Source: an uncultured Bacilli bacterium (GTDB lineage Bacteria > Bacillota_I > Bacilli_A > RF39 > UBA660). Taken from it: DNA of 34,022 nucleotides. Every line of letters begins with the position of its first letter. Within the stretch, counting starts at the first letter, position 1. Below the pieces are notes generated by a model. It worked only from the letters and a program-made list of their open reading frames with translations. It searched no databases and had not been told where the DNA came from. Below, piece after piece: positions 21,841-31,080 of the stretch. Made by a program: the position numbers and the translations under genes. Where the stretch lies: contig CAKOWI010000010.1 of NCBI GenBank assembly GCA_934122275.1, forward strand, positions 1 to 34,022, read 5' to 3'.

Positions 21841-24654
21841 GTGGATAAAATTATAATAAAAGGTGCAAGAGAAAATAACTTAAAAAATATAGATATAGAA
21901 ATACCAAAGAATAAACTTACTGTAATGACAGGAATATCAGGAAGTGGTAAGTCTTCATTGGCTTTTGATACAATATATGCTGAAGGCCAAAGAAGGTATG
22001 TTGAAAGTTTGTCAGCCTATGCAAGACAGTTTTTAGGTGGTACTTCAAAACCAGATGTGGATTCAATAGAAGGACTTTCACCATCTATTTCAATAGATCA
22101 AAAAACTACCAATAATAATCCTAGATCTACAGTTGGAACAGTAACTGAAATATATGATTATTTAAGACTTTTATTTGCACGTATAGGTGTGCCTTATTGT
22201 CCTAATCATAATATTCCAATATCTAGTCAATCAATAGAAGAAATGACTATGCAAATAATGAATGAAGAAGATGGGACAAAGCTTATTATAATGTCTCCTG
22301 TTGTTTATGGGGATAAAGGTACTCATAAAGAATTACTTGATAATTTAAGAAAAGATGGATATGTACGTGTTAAAGTAGATGATGAAGTAAAAGATTTAAG
22401 TGAAGAAATTGTACTTGATAAGAATAAGAAACATAATATTTTAGTTGTCATTGATAGAGTTATAAAAAAGCAAGAAGTAAGAAGTAGAATATATGAAGCT
22501 ATAGAATTGGCTTGTAAATTATCTAAGGGTAAAGTAGTGGTAGAAATACCTGGTAAAGAAGAAATAGTAATGAGTGAATCTTTTGCGTGTCCTCATTGTG
22601 ATTTTTCACTAGAAGAATTAGAGCCTAGAATGTTTTCATTTAATGCTCCTTATGGTTCGTGTCCTGAGTGTAAGGGACTTGGTTTTAAACAGAAAATAAG
22701 TGAAACACTAATTATACCAGATAAAGATAAAACACTTGCTAAGGGTGGTATAGAACCTTTAGCAGGAATGGATGATCAAAACATATACATAAAGAAACTT
22801 GAAATAGTATGTGCTAAATATGGTATCGATATGAATAAAAAGATGAAGGATTTAACTAAAAAGGAATTAGATATCATTTTAAGAGGAACGAAAGAACCAA
22901 TAGAATTTAAGTTTAAAACTAGAAGTGGAAATGTTATGAATAGTTATGAACCTTATGAAGGGGTTTTAAATAACTTAGAAAGAAGATATTTTGAAACCAA
23001 TAGTGAATTTATAAGGGACTGGTTAGGCAAGTATATGGTTGAACTCACATGTCCTACTTGCTCTGGTAAAAGACTTAAGAAAAGTGTACTATCAGTTTTA
23101 ATAAATAAGAAGAATATAATTGATTTAACTGATATGAATATAGATAAATTGTATGATTTCTTTGATAACTTAAAACTAAGTAAAGAAAAGGAAGACATAG
23201 CAAGGCTTCTTATAAAAGAAATAAAATCTAGATTAGAGTTTTTGCGTAATGTTGGACTTGGTTATTTAACGTTATCAAGAAGTGCTAGCACACTATCTGG
23301 TGGCGAAGCTCAAAGAATAAGGCTTGCAACGCAAATAGGTTCACAACTAACTGGTGTTTTATATGTTTTAGATGAACCTAGTATTGGTTTACATCAAAGG
23401 GATAATCAAAGATTAATTGATTCATTATTAAAAATGCGTGATTTAGGTAATACTTTAATTGTGGTTGAACATGATACTGATACTATGCTCCAAGCAGATT
23501 ATTTAGTAGATATAGGTCCTGGTGCTGGAGAACACGGGGGATATGTAGTTGCATGTGGAACTCCAAAAGAGGTTATGGAAAATAAAAATAGTTTAACTGG
23601 TGATTATTTAAGTGGAAGAAAGAAAATTGAAGTTCCTAAAACTAGAAGAAAAGGCAATGGAAAATTTATTGAAATTAAAGGTGCAAAAGAAAATAATTTA
23701 AAAAATATTAATGTTAAATTTCCTCTTGGCAAATTAATATTAGTAACTGGAGTTTCTGGCTCTGGTAAAAGTAGTTTGATTAATGAAATTTTATATAAGT
23801 CACTAGCATTAAATGTGTATGGAACAAAAGTTATTCCTGGTAAACACAAAAGTATAAAGGGAATTGAAAATGTTGATAAAGTAATTGATATAACTCAAGA
23901 TCCTATAGGTAGGACACCTCGTAGTAATCCTGCAACTTATGTTGGAGTATTTGATGATATAAGAGATGTTTTTGCTCAAACTAAAGAAGCTAAAATAAGA
24001 GGGTATGATAAAGGAAGGTTTTCATTTAACGTAAAAGGTGGAAGATGTGAAGCTTGCTGGGGTGATGGAGTTAAAAAAATCTCAATGAACTTTTTACCAG
24101 ATGTTTATGTTCCTTGTGAAGTATGTGGTGGTACGAGGTTTAACAAAGAAACTTTAGAAGTAAAATATAAAGATAAGACAATATATGATGTATTACAAAT
24201 GAGAGTGGAAGATGCACTAGAGTTTTTCTCTAGCCATCCCAAAATAAAAAGAAAACTTGAAGTTTTAAAGGATGTTGGTTTAGGTTATATAACTTTGGGT
24301 CAAAGTGCTCCAACTTTATCAGGAGGAGAGGCATCTCGTGTTAAATTAGCTAAAGAACTTCAAAAAAAACCTACTGGAAAGAGTGTATTTATACTTGATG
24401 AGCCTACAACAGGATTACACAGTCATGATATAAAGAAATTGCTTGCTATATTAAACAGAATTGTTGATAATGGAGATACAGTAATAGTAATTGAACATAA
24501 TCTAGATGTTATTAAGATGGCTGATTATATAATTGATTTAGGACCAGAAGGCGGAGATTTAGGTGGAGAAATAGTTGCAGTAGGTACTCCAGAAGAAATA
24601 GTTAAGTGTGACAAATCATACACAGGGAAGTTTTTAAAAGATTTATTAAAATAG
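21841..24654 (+). CDS. uvrA: UvrA, excinuclease ABC subunit A
   Basis: 937 aa from GTG 21841, with GAAGGTGAT just upstream (an in-frame GTG at 21832 lies in that site). A dimeric ABC-type ATPase that finds DNA lesions and loads UvrB. Two nucleotide-binding halves are seen: Walker A GISGSGKSS at 31-39 with signature LSGGEAQR near 486, and Walker A GVSGSGKSS near 637 with LSGGEASR near 827. Zinc modules CPHC...CPEC near 250 and CEAC...CEVC near 736 are intact. The TGRTPRSNPATYVGVFDDIRDVFAQT stretch of the family is present with IGRTPRSNP. Length is normal. Confidence 0.97.
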   Translation: MDKIIIKGARENNLKNIDIEIPKNKLTVMTGISGSGKSSLAFDTIYAEGQRRYVESLSAYARQFLGGTSKPDVDSIEGLSPSISIDQKTTNNNPRSTVGTVTEIYDYLRLLFARIGVPYCPNHNIPISSQSIEEMTMQIMNEEDGTKLIIMSPVVYGDKGTHKELLDNLRKDGYVRVKVDDEVKDLSEEIVLDKNKKHNILVVIDRVIKKQEVRSRIYEAIELACKLSKGKVVVEIPGKEEIVMSESFACPHCDFSLEELEPRMFSFNAPYGSCPECKGLGFKQKISETLIIPDKDKTLAKGGIEPLAGMDDQNIYIKKLEIVCAKYGIDMNKKMKDLTKKELDIILRGTKEPIEFKFKTRSGNVMNSYEPYEGVLNNLERRYFETNSEFIRDWLGKYMVELTCPTCSGKRLKKSVLSVLINKKNIIDLTDMNIDKLYDFFDNLKLSKEKEDIARLLIKEIKSRLEFLRNVGLGYLTLSRSASTLSGGEAQRIRLATQIGSQLTGVLYVLDEPSIGLHQRDNQRLIDSLLKMRDLGNTLIVVEHDTDTMLQADYLVDIGPGAGEHGGYVVACGTPKEVMENKNSLTGDYLSGRKKIEVPKTRRKGNGKFIEIKGAKENNLKNINVKFPLGKLILVTGVSGSGKSSLINEILYKSLALNVYGTKVIPGKHKSIKGIENVDKVIDITQDPIGRTPRSNPATYVGVFDDIRDVFAQTKEAKIRGYDKGRFSFNVKGGRCEACWGDGVKKISMNFLPDVYVPCEVCGGTRFNKETLEVKYKDKTIYDVLQMRVEDALEFFSSHPKIKRKLEVLKDVGLGYITLGQSAPTLSGGEASRVKLAKELQKKPTGKSVFILDEPTTGLHSHDIKKLLAILNRIVDNGDTVIVIEHNLDVIKMADYIIDLGPEGGDLGGEIVAVGTPEEIVKCDKSYTGKFLKDLLK

Positions 24655-24679
24655 AGGGAAATTTATATAAATAAGGAAT

Positions 24680-24717
24680 AATAAGATAGAAGATATATTA
24701 CTTTTATCTTATTTTTT
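24680..24717 (+). terminator. Terminator after uvrA
   Basis: AATAAGATA (24680-24688) / TATCTTATT (24705-24713), 16-base loop, T run to 24717. Confidence 0.85.
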
Positions 24718-24794
24718 GTTGATAATTACATTAGTTTAATGTTAACTTTTATTTAAGTTTAGATGATAAAATAATCACGAAAGGAGATACTATC

Positions 24795-25217
24795 ATGATA
24801 AAACCTCTTAATATTTCTTGGAGTGAAACGAAGAAAAATGTTGAATCCGTAATAAAAAAGTACATATATTATAATTTGTCACTAGATAGTAGCTCCGAAT
24901 TTAAAATTAATAAAGACTTTTCTTATAATATGATTGATGAAAGAGATATAAATGATGCATATATAAGATTATCAAGTGAGGAAATAAAAGATAGAGTAAA
25001 ATACATAAATTATGTAAGGTTTTCTTATAATAAGTTAAATTGTTGTGAAAGAAAAATAATATACTGGACGTATTTAGATAAGGAAAAAAATTATGATGAT
25101 AGTTATATAGCGAATAATTTAGGATTTTCTCTTGGTTACTATTACATAAAGAAAAAAGAAACTTTAATTACTTTTGCTTATTCTCTTGGAGTAGAGGAGT
25201 TATCAAAAAGAAATTAA
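24795..25217 (+). CDS. ArpU-like phage-type transcriptional regulator
   Basis: 140 aa. The second half (about 75-135) reads as a sigma-region-4-like helix-turn-helix: LNCCERKIIYWTYLDKEKNYDDSYIA then NLGFSLGYYYIKKKETLITFAYSLG. This is the pattern of ArpU/RinA-type late regulators of Firmicutes phages. The first half is a variable helical region. No other phage structural or lysis cluster is around it, so it looks like a solitary, possibly domesticated regulator between uvrA and the YvlD-like gene. GAAAGGAGAT precedes the ATG; terminators or promoters flank it, so it is likely monocistronic. DNA target unknown. It could also be another sigma-like small regulator. Confidence 0.55.
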   Translation: MIKPLNISWSETKKNVESVIKKYIYYNLSLDSSSEFKINKDFSYNMIDERDINDAYIRLSSEEIKDRVKYINYVRFSYNKLNCCERKIIYWTYLDKEKNYDDSYIANNLGFSLGYYYIKKKETLITFAYSLGVEELSKRN

Positions 25218-25306
25218 AGTTTTTTTATTTAGAATACTTGTATAAGTTGTCGTAAAATTATTTATATAAAATAGTTTTGATATGATATAATTATAATGGT
25301 GATTTT

Positions 25307-25765
25307 ATGAAAGTAATTATAGTTGATGAACAAAAGAATAAAAATAATAATAAGAATAATAAAACTGGCAAAGAAATAGAATATAGATTAAATCTTTTTA
25401 TAGAGTGGTTAATATATATGGTAGGCTATGCTTTAGTATTATTAATTGCATCTAATATATTTAGATCGTTATACGTAGAGAATTTCTTGTATGGATTTTT
25501 AGCGGCAGTAATAATATATGTACTAAATAAAACGGTAAAGCCTATTTTAGTTACAATATCCCTTCCGTTAATAGGAATGTCTCTTGGATTATTTTACTTT
25601 GTTATAAACGTAATTATCTTACTTATAGTTACATTGATACTTGGCAAGCATTTCTATTTGACTGGATTTATATCACCATTTGTGGTTTCTATATTTATAA
25701 GTATTACAAATGTTATAATGGAAGGATTCATTATAAAACCTCTTATTGAAAGGTGCAAGAGATAA
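25307..25765 (+). CDS. YvlD / phage_holin_4_2 family membrane protein
   Basis: 152 aa with four membrane helices (about 36-55, 60-78, 82-110, 118-140) after a charged, Asn/Lys-rich N-terminal tail. The GFLAAVIIYVLNKTVKPIL and LPLIGMSLGLFYFVINVIILLIV patterns mark PF04020. The Pfam name says holin, but chromosomal members such as Bacillus YvlD are not known to lyse cells. The adjacency to lgt, 1 base after its stop, suggests envelope-related co-expression, as elsewhere in Firmicutes. GGTGATTTT before the ATG is the ribosome binding site; TATAAT at 25286-25291 is a likely -10. Confidence 0.8.
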   Translation: MKVIIVDEQKNKNNNKNNKTGKEIEYRLNLFIEWLIYMVGYALVLLIASNIFRSLYVENFLYGFLAAVIIYVLNKTVKPILVTISLPLIGMSLGLFYFVINVIILLIVTLILGKHFYLTGFISPFVVSIFISITNVIMEGFIIKPLIERCKR

Positions 25766-25766
25766 T

Positions 25767-26576
25767 ATGAGTAAGATTGCAATAAGTATAGGACCCTTAT
25801 CAATTACATGGTATTCTTTATGCATATTAATTGGAATAGTTTTAGCGTATATTTTAATCATACGTGAGTCTGAAAAATTCGATATTCCAACTTCATTTGC
25901 ATCTAATTTGATTTTTTGGTGTGTTTGTATAGGAATATTGGGAGCTAGAATATATTATGTTTTATTTAATTTAGATTATTATGTATCATCTCCAATAGAA
26001 GCTATTAAGATATGGAATGGTGGTTTAGCAATTCATGGAGGAATATTAGCAGGTATAATAACTTTAGTTATATATTGTAAGAAAAATAATGTAAGTATAT
26101 TAAAGATGATTGATATATCTGTACCAGCCGTTATTTTAGCACAAGCTATAGGAAGGTGGGGTAATTTCTTTAACAAAGAGTGTCATGGTGGTGTAGTTAC
26201 TAAGGTATTTTTAGAAAAACTTCATTTACCTAAATTTATAATTGAAAACATGAAAATAAATGGTGTATATTATCATCCTACTTTTCTTTATGAATCTATA
26301 TTATGTGTAATAGGCTTTTTAATTATGATATTTTTAAGAAAACATATAAAAATAAAAAAAGGAACTATAACATCATTTTATTTTGTTTGGTATGGAATAG
26401 TTAGATTTTTTATAGAAGGTCTTAGAACTGATAGTTTGATGTTTGGAAGTTTAAAAGCAGCTAGGTTTGTTTCTATTGCTATGATAATTATTGGAATTGT
26501 ATTATTTATAGTAACTAATAAAAAGTGTGAATATTATGATAATAGAAAGGAAAAATCCCATGGAAAAAAAGCTTGA
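25767..26576 (+). CDS. lgt: Lgt, prolipoprotein diacylglyceryl transferase
   Basis: 269 aa from ATG 25767; an in-frame TTG at 25746 is inside the upstream gene and less likely. A polytopic membrane enzyme that moves diacylglycerol from phosphatidylglycerol to the lipobox Cys of prolipoproteins. Key motifs: AIHGGILAGI, the Lgt signature GRWGNFFNKECHGG near 135-148, YHPTFLYES and the closing RFFIEGLRTDSL with the essential Arg. Seven TM segments are visible. It overlaps trxB by 17 bases. The presence of lgt shows that the cell makes lipoproteins. Confidence 0.95.
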   Translation: MSKIAISIGPLSITWYSLCILIGIVLAYILIIRESEKFDIPTSFASNLIFWCVCIGILGARIYYVLFNLDYYVSSPIEAIKIWNGGLAIHGGILAGIITLVIYCKKNNVSILKMIDISVPAVILAQAIGRWGNFFNKECHGGVVTKVFLEKLHLPKFIIENMKINGVYYHPTFLYESILCVIGFLIMIFLRKHIKIKKGTITSFYFVWYGIVRFFIEGLRTDSLMFGSLKAARFVSIAMIIIGIVLFIVTNKKCEYYDNRKEKSHGKKA

Positions 26577-27474
26577 TTATGAAGTTGCAATAATAGGTGC
26601 TGGTCCTGCCGGAATAAGTGCTGGAATTTATTTAAAAAGAGCTGGCATTTCTCCTATTATATTTGAAGGTGAAGCACCAGGCGGAATGCTAAACAAAACT
26701 TTAAAGATAGAAAATTATCCTGGTTATACTGATGATAGTGGTCCAACACTTGCTTTTAGAATGTATAGTCAGATAGAAGAATTAAATATAGAACTTATAA
26801 ATGAATCTGTTTTGAAGATAGAAAAGTATGATGATATATATCAAATTTATGCTAACGATAAAGTGTTTAACGTAAAATATTTAATATTAGCAACTGGTAA
26901 GATTCCTAGAAAATTAGATGTATCTAATGCAAATAAATATGAAGGTAAGGGTATATCGTACTGTGCAGTTTGTGATGGAAGTTTATATAAAAATAAAGAT
27001 GTTTTAGTTGTTGGAGGAGGTAACTCTGCCTTTTTAGCGGCTAATTATCTAAGTGAGATAGCAAATAAGGTATATATAGTTAACAGAAGTTCTAAGTTAA
27101 GAGCGGATGAAAAGGAGATAGATTCTGTCATAAAAAAAGATAATGTTGAAATAATTTATAATAGTAAGATAACCGATATTATTGGAAAAGACTATGTTGA
27201 AAAGATAATTCTTAATAATGAAAGAGAAATACCTTTAAGTGCTATATTTGTATGTATTGGTCAAGAAGTTAATTCTGCATATTATCAGGCACTTAATCTT
27301 GAAGGTGATAATAAAGGAATAATAGTTGATAAAAATATGGAAACATCTTGCAAAAACGTTTATGCAGCGGGTGACATAGTAAGCAAAGATTTATATCAAG
27401 TTGTTACAGCTACATCAGAAGGAGCAAAAGCAGCCTTCGAAATAATTAAGAAACATAGAAATGAAGCTAAATAG
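26560..27474 (+). CDS. trxB: Thioredoxin reductase
   Basis: 304 aa from ATG 26560 (GAAAGGA upstream, inside lgt); an in-frame ATG at 26527 is further upstream and lacks support. Low-molecular-weight type flavoprotein: FAD site GAGPAG at 13-18, redox pair C135-C138 in YCAVCDG, NADPH site GGGNSA near 150-155, and C-terminal GD of AAGDIVS. It reduces thioredoxin with NADPH in the cytosol. The lgt-trxB-whiA order is common in Firmicutes. Confidence 0.93.
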   Translation: MEKKLDYEVAIIGAGPAGISAGIYLKRAGISPIIFEGEAPGGMLNKTLKIENYPGYTDDSGPTLAFRMYSQIEELNIELINESVLKIEKYDDIYQIYANDKVFNVKYLILATGKIPRKLDVSNANKYEGKGISYCAVCDGSLYKNKDVLVVGGGNSAFLAANYLSEIANKVYIVNRSSKLRADEKEIDSVIKKDNVEIIYNSKITDIIGKDYVEKIILNNEREIPLSAIFVCIGQEVNSAYYQALNLEGDNKGIIVDKNMETSCKNVYAAGDIVSKDLYQVVTATSEGAKAAFEIIKKHRNEAK

Positions 27475-27485
27475 GCAGATTTTCT

Positions 27486-27513
27486 GTGTTTTTATTTATT
27501 TTATAAAAAACAC
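27486..27513. other. Inverted repeat after trxB
   Basis: GTGTTTTTAT (27486-27495) can pair with ATAAAAAACAC (27503-27513) with one bulge. No T run follows on either strand, so it is not a classic intrinsic terminator. It could protect the mRNA end or terminate weakly. Confidence 0.4.
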
Positions 27514-27522
27514 CTGGATATG

Positions 27523-27551
27523 TTGAAATAAATTGCTTTGTTTGATATAAT
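27523..27551 (+). promoter_or_regulatory. Promoter of whiA
   Basis: TTGAAA (27523-27528), 17-bp spacer, extended -10 TGATATAAT (TATAAT 27546-27551). Same boxes as the uvrA promoter. Confidence 0.8.
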
Positions 27552-27579
27552 CTATTTTGTAATGAAAGTAGGTGATGAT

Positions 27580-28512
27580 ATGACTTTTTCAAGTAAAATA
27601 AAGCAAGAAATAAGTATAATAGAGTGTTCTAGAGCGGAATATATATCAGAACTTTCAGGAATAATTAGAACTAGTGCTGAAATTAAAATATATAACATTA
27701 AAATTCAAACTGAAAATAAGTTTGTTGCAAATCGTATATTTGGGCTATTTAAAATCTTATATGATATTAATCTAAATATATCACTTAGAAAGAATTATAA
27801 TTTTAAGAAAAATGAAATTTATGTATTAGAACTTAAAAGAGATACGCTTAAAGTATTAAGGGATCTTGGTATAATAAATGATAAGAATGAATTTTTGATG
27901 ATTCCAAGTGAATCATTATTGTCTGATGAGGAATTAAAAAGAGCATATTTAAGGGGTGTATTTTTAGTATCAGGGAGTTTAAATGATCCTAAAACTTCAA
28001 GATATCATTTGGAATTTTTAATTTATAATACAAAGTATGCTAACTTTTTAAACAATCTTTTAAATGATAATAATCTAAATAGTAAGATATTACATAGAAA
28101 AAAAGGTTATATGATATACATAAAAGAATCAGAGAAGATAAGTGATTTTTTAAGGCTTATTAGAGCATATAATGGTGTAATGTATTATGAGGAAATAAAG
28201 GTATATAGAGAAAAAGTCAATATGACTAATAGACTTAATAATTGTGAGCAAGCTAACGTAGAAAGAACAATTGCTACTGCAAATAAATTAGTTAAGGAAA
28301 TTAATTATATAAAAGAAAAAAACATGTTTGATTTAATGGATGAAAAATTAAAAGAGAGTGCAGAATATAGGCTTAGGTTTCCTGAACTATCTCTTCTTGA
28401 ATTAAGTGATGTAATAAGTAAGGAAACTGGTACAAAAATTAGTAAATCATGCTTAAATCATAGATTTAGAAAGATAAAGGAGTATGCTTCTAAGTTAAAA
28501 GATACTAAATAA
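27580..28512 (+). CDS. whiA: WhiA, DNA-binding division/nucleoid regulator
   Basis: 310 aa from ATG 27580, preceded by TAGGTGATG; an in-frame ATG at 27538 lies just before the -10 box and cannot be used on this transcript. The N-terminal part is the degenerate LAGLIDADG homing-endonuclease fold (FSSKIKQEIS, ELSGIIRTSAEI, RAYLRGVFLVSGSLNDP). A linker and a C-terminal helix-turn-helix follow (RLRFPELSLLELSDVI...GTKISKSCLNHRFRKIKEYA). The acidic endonuclease residues are not kept, as in all WhiA. In Bacillus it affects division and chromosome segregation, which suits its place before parA-parB. Confidence 0.94.
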   Translation: MTFSSKIKQEISIIECSRAEYISELSGIIRTSAEIKIYNIKIQTENKFVANRIFGLFKILYDINLNISLRKNYNFKKNEIYVLELKRDTLKVLRDLGIINDKNEFLMIPSESLLSDEELKRAYLRGVFLVSGSLNDPKTSRYHLEFLIYNTKYANFLNNLLNDNNLNSKILHRKKGYMIYIKESEKISDFLRLIRAYNGVMYYEEIKVYREKVNMTNRLNNCEQANVERTIATANKLVKEINYIKEKNMFDLMDEKLKESAEYRLRFPELSLLELSDVISKETGTKISKSCLNHRFRKIKEYASKLKDTK

Positions 28513-28602
28513 TTAAAATAGTCTTTAAAAAAATTAATTTTTTTGGTAAAATGATATTACATATTAATTATAATGGTAAAGTAGTCGAGGGGAAGTGTCA
28601 TT

Positions 28603-29400
28603 GTGGGAAGAGTAATTGCTTTAGTAAATCAAAAAGGTGGTGTTGGTAAAACTACCACTAGTATTAATTTGGCTGCTTCTTTGGGTGTTTTAAATAAAAA
28701 AGTTTTACTTATTGACTTAGACCCTCAAGGAAATGCATCAACAGGTGTTGGAATAAATAAAGGTGATGTAGATAAGAGTATATATGACTTATTACTTGGT
28801 AGATGTTTAGCAAATCAGGCTATAGTTAAAACTAATTTTAAAAACCTATCTATTATACCAGCTACTATAAACTTGGCAGGAGCTGATATAGAACTTATTG
28901 AAAAAAGTAAGCTAAATCCTGAATTTCAAAAGAATTTTCAGTTGAAATTTGCTATATCACAAATATCTAATTTATATGATTTTATAATTATAGATTGTCC
29001 ACCATCACTTGGACTTTTAACTACTAATGCTTTAACTGCATCTAATTCTGTACTTATTCCAGTTCAGTGTGAGTTTTTTGCATTAGAAGGTATTATGCAA
29101 CTTTTAAATTCTATTATGTTAGCACAAAAGAAATTAAATCCTAGTCTTGAAATAGAAGGGGTTCTTTTAACTATGCTAGATTCTAGAACTAACTTAGGAT
29201 TAGAAGTTGTTGAGGAAATAAGAGGATTTTTTAAAGAAAGAGTATATAATACGTTAATACCTAGACTTATAAGATTGACAGAGGCACCATCACATGGTAA
29301 GCCAATTGTAGCTTATGATCCTATGAGTCGTGGTACTGAAGCATACCTTAATTTAGCAAAGGAGGTTATTGAGGCAGATGAAAGAAGAAACAAACAGTAA
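28603..29400 (+). CDS. parA: ParA/Soj chromosome-partition ATPase
   Basis: 265 aa from GTG 28603 with GAGGGGAAG upstream. Deviant Walker A KGGVGKTTT (about 11-19) with the signature Lys, A' LIDLDPQGNAS, Walker B-like FIIIDCPPSLG and the C-terminal PRLIRLTEAPSHGKPI pattern. It dimerises on DNA with ATP and is stimulated by ParB; Soj also affects DnaA. Full chromosomal-type length without an N-terminal helix-turn-helix of plasmid ParA. It overlaps parB by 23 bases. Confidence 0.95.
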   Translation: MGRVIALVNQKGGVGKTTTSINLAASLGVLNKKVLLIDLDPQGNASTGVGINKGDVDKSIYDLLLGRCLANQAIVKTNFKNLSIIPATINLAGADIELIEKSKLNPEFQKNFQLKFAISQISNLYDFIIIDCPPSLGLLTTNALTASNSVLIPVQCEFFALEGIMQLLNSIMLAQKKLNPSLEIEGVLLTMLDSRTNLGLEVVEEIRGFFKERVYNTLIPRLIRLTEAPSHGKPIVAYDPMSRGTEAYLNLAKEVIEADERRNKQ

Positions 29401-30268
29401 GAGAAGAGCTCTTGGAATGGGGTTAGAGCAACTATTTAGTACAGAAATGCTTGATTTTGATCAAGTTGAAAAAGATATAGTTAATAAAACTCCCAAAGAT
29501 GAGATAGTTTTAATAAATGTAGATGAATTAATGAGCAATCCATATCAACCTAGAAAGGTATTTGATGAGGATGCATTAAAGGAATTATCAGAATCAATAA
29601 AGGAACATGGCGTATTTCAACCAATAATAGTAAAGAAAAGTGTTAAAGGTTATAATATAATCGCTGGTGAAAGAAGAGCTAAGGCAACTAAACTTGCTGG
29701 TTTAACTCAAATTCCAGCTATTATAAGAGATTTTACTGATGATGAAATGATGCAAATTGCACTTTTAGAAAACTTGCAAAGGGAAAATTTAAGTGCTATA
29801 GAAGAAGCTAAAGCTTATAAGTCTATCATTGAATCTCTTAGAATAACTCAAGAAGAATTAGCTAAAAAATTAGGTAAATCAAGAAGTCACATTACTAATA
29901 TGCTAGGACTTCTTAGACTTCCTTTAAGTGTTCAAGATATGGTATTATATGGAAAAATATCAATGGGACATGCAAGGGTATTAAGTAAGTTAGAAAATCA
30001 TAGTCAAATTGAAGATTTGGCTAATAAAGTAGTAAATGAAAACTTAAGTGTTCGTGAATTAGAAGAGATTTCAAGTAATAATGATATGACTAAAAAGGTA
30101 GTAATTAATAAGCCTAAAAAGAGTAAAGAATACAAATATGTAGAAGATGCAATGAAAGAAAAACTTGGAACTAAAGTTTCTATATCTGACAATAAGATAA
30201 AAATATCATTTGCAACAAAAGAAGATTTAAATAGAATTCTTGAAATACTTGATGTTGAAGTAGAGTAG
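29378..30268 (+). CDS. parB: ParB/Spo0J chromosome-partition protein
   Basis: 296 aa from ATG 29378; AAAGGAGG is 12 bases upstream within parA. An N-terminal ParA-contact segment (KRRALGMGLEQLF) precedes the CTPase domain with NPYQPRK, ELSESIKEHG, GERR (about 90-93) and ENLQREN. A helix-turn-helix (EELAKKLGKSRSHITNMLGLLRLP) and a C-terminal dimer domain follow. It loads at parS and spreads as a CTP clamp. No clear 16-bp parS palindrome was found by eye in this window, so parS is probably elsewhere. Confidence 0.95.
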   Translation: MKEETNSKRRALGMGLEQLFSTEMLDFDQVEKDIVNKTPKDEIVLINVDELMSNPYQPRKVFDEDALKELSESIKEHGVFQPIIVKKSVKGYNIIAGERRAKATKLAGLTQIPAIIRDFTDDEMMQIALLENLQRENLSAIEEAKAYKSIIESLRITQEELAKKLGKSRSHITNMLGLLRLPLSVQDMVLYGKISMGHARVLSKLENHSQIEDLANKVVNENLSVRELEEISSNNDMTKKVVINKPKKSKEYKYVEDAMKEKLGTKVSISDNKIKISFATKEDLNRILEILDVEVE

Positions 30269-30279
30269 GATGTGATAAT

Positions 30280-31080
30280 ATGAAATTATTTGGAATAGAA
30301 ATTGCAAAAGAATTAGTTCCAGTAATAATTATAGTTGTAGCTTTCTTGGTTAATAAGATATTACAATTTATAATAAAGAAAACTTTTGATCCATTAAAAA
30401 AACATAAGAAAATTGATATTAAAAAGGTAAAAACTACTAGAAGTATATTATGTAATCTTACAAAGTATATTGTGTTAGTAATTGCTATATTTTTAATACT
30501 TAGTTATTTTGGTGTTAATACAACTGCAATGGTAACTGGTGTTGGAGTAGTAAGTTTAGTTATAGGACTTGCATTTCAAGATATGTTAAAAGATATTTTA
30601 GTTGGTATATCAATTATTTTTGAAAACCAATTTTCTGTTGGTGATTATGTTAAAATAGGGAATTTTAGTGGTACTGTTATATCGCTTGGTATAAAGACGA
30701 CTAGAATTCAAGCATATACGGGTGAAGTTAAAATAATTTCTAATAGAAATATAGTAGATATAATTAACTATAGTATAGATAATACTTTAGCTGTTGTGGA
30801 TATAGGTGTTTCCTATGAAGAAAAGATAGATAGAGTTGAAAAAATACTTATGGTTTGTGCTTCAAATATTAAAGATAAGATACCTAATTTAGTTGATGAT
30901 ATTACTTTACTTGGTGTTCAAGAGTTGTCTGATTCTTCTGTTATTTTCAGGATAACTGCAAAGTGCAAACCAGCAAAACATTTTGAAGTTGAAAGAATAT
31001 TAAAAAAAGAATTTAAGAATTGTTTAGATAAAAATGGAATAAAGATTCCTTATCCGCAAATAGAGGTTCATAATGATTAA
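30280..31080 (+). CDS. MscS family mechanosensitive channel
   Basis: 266 aa. Two or three TM helices (about 10-30, 58-80, 85-105), the pore helix with GVGVVSLVIGLAFQDMLKDILVGI, the beta domain (FSVGDYVKIGNFSGTVISLGIKTTRIQ) and the TGEVKIISNRNI segment are typical of MscS/YnaI. It opens under membrane tension to release solutes. It follows parB after 11 bases with GGATGTGAT upstream, as in many Firmicutes par operons (YkuT-like). It overlaps the DUF951 gene by 8 bases (ATGATTAA). Confidence 0.92.
   Translation: MKLFGIEIAKELVPVIIIVVAFLVNKILQFIIKKTFDPLKKHKKIDIKKVKTTRSILCNLTKYIVLVIAIFLILSYFGVNTTAMVTGVGVVSLVIGLAFQDMLKDILVGISIIFENQFSVGDYVKIGNFSGTVISLGIKTTRIQAYTGEVKIISNRNIVDIINYSIDNTLAVVDIGVSYEEKIDRVEKILMVCASNIKDKIPNLVDDITLLGVQELSDSSVIFRITAKCKPAKHFEVERILKKEFKNCLDKNGIKIPYPQIEVHND

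Noticed and set aside
25307..25765. Holin-like gene as part of a prophage with the ArpU-like gene
   Set aside because: PF04020 proteins are common chromosomal neighbours of lgt; there is no endolysin, portal, terminase or integrase nearby.
28513..30268. parS site near parA-parB
   Set aside because: No GTTYCACGTGRAAC-type 16-bp palindrome was found by eye in or near the two genes.
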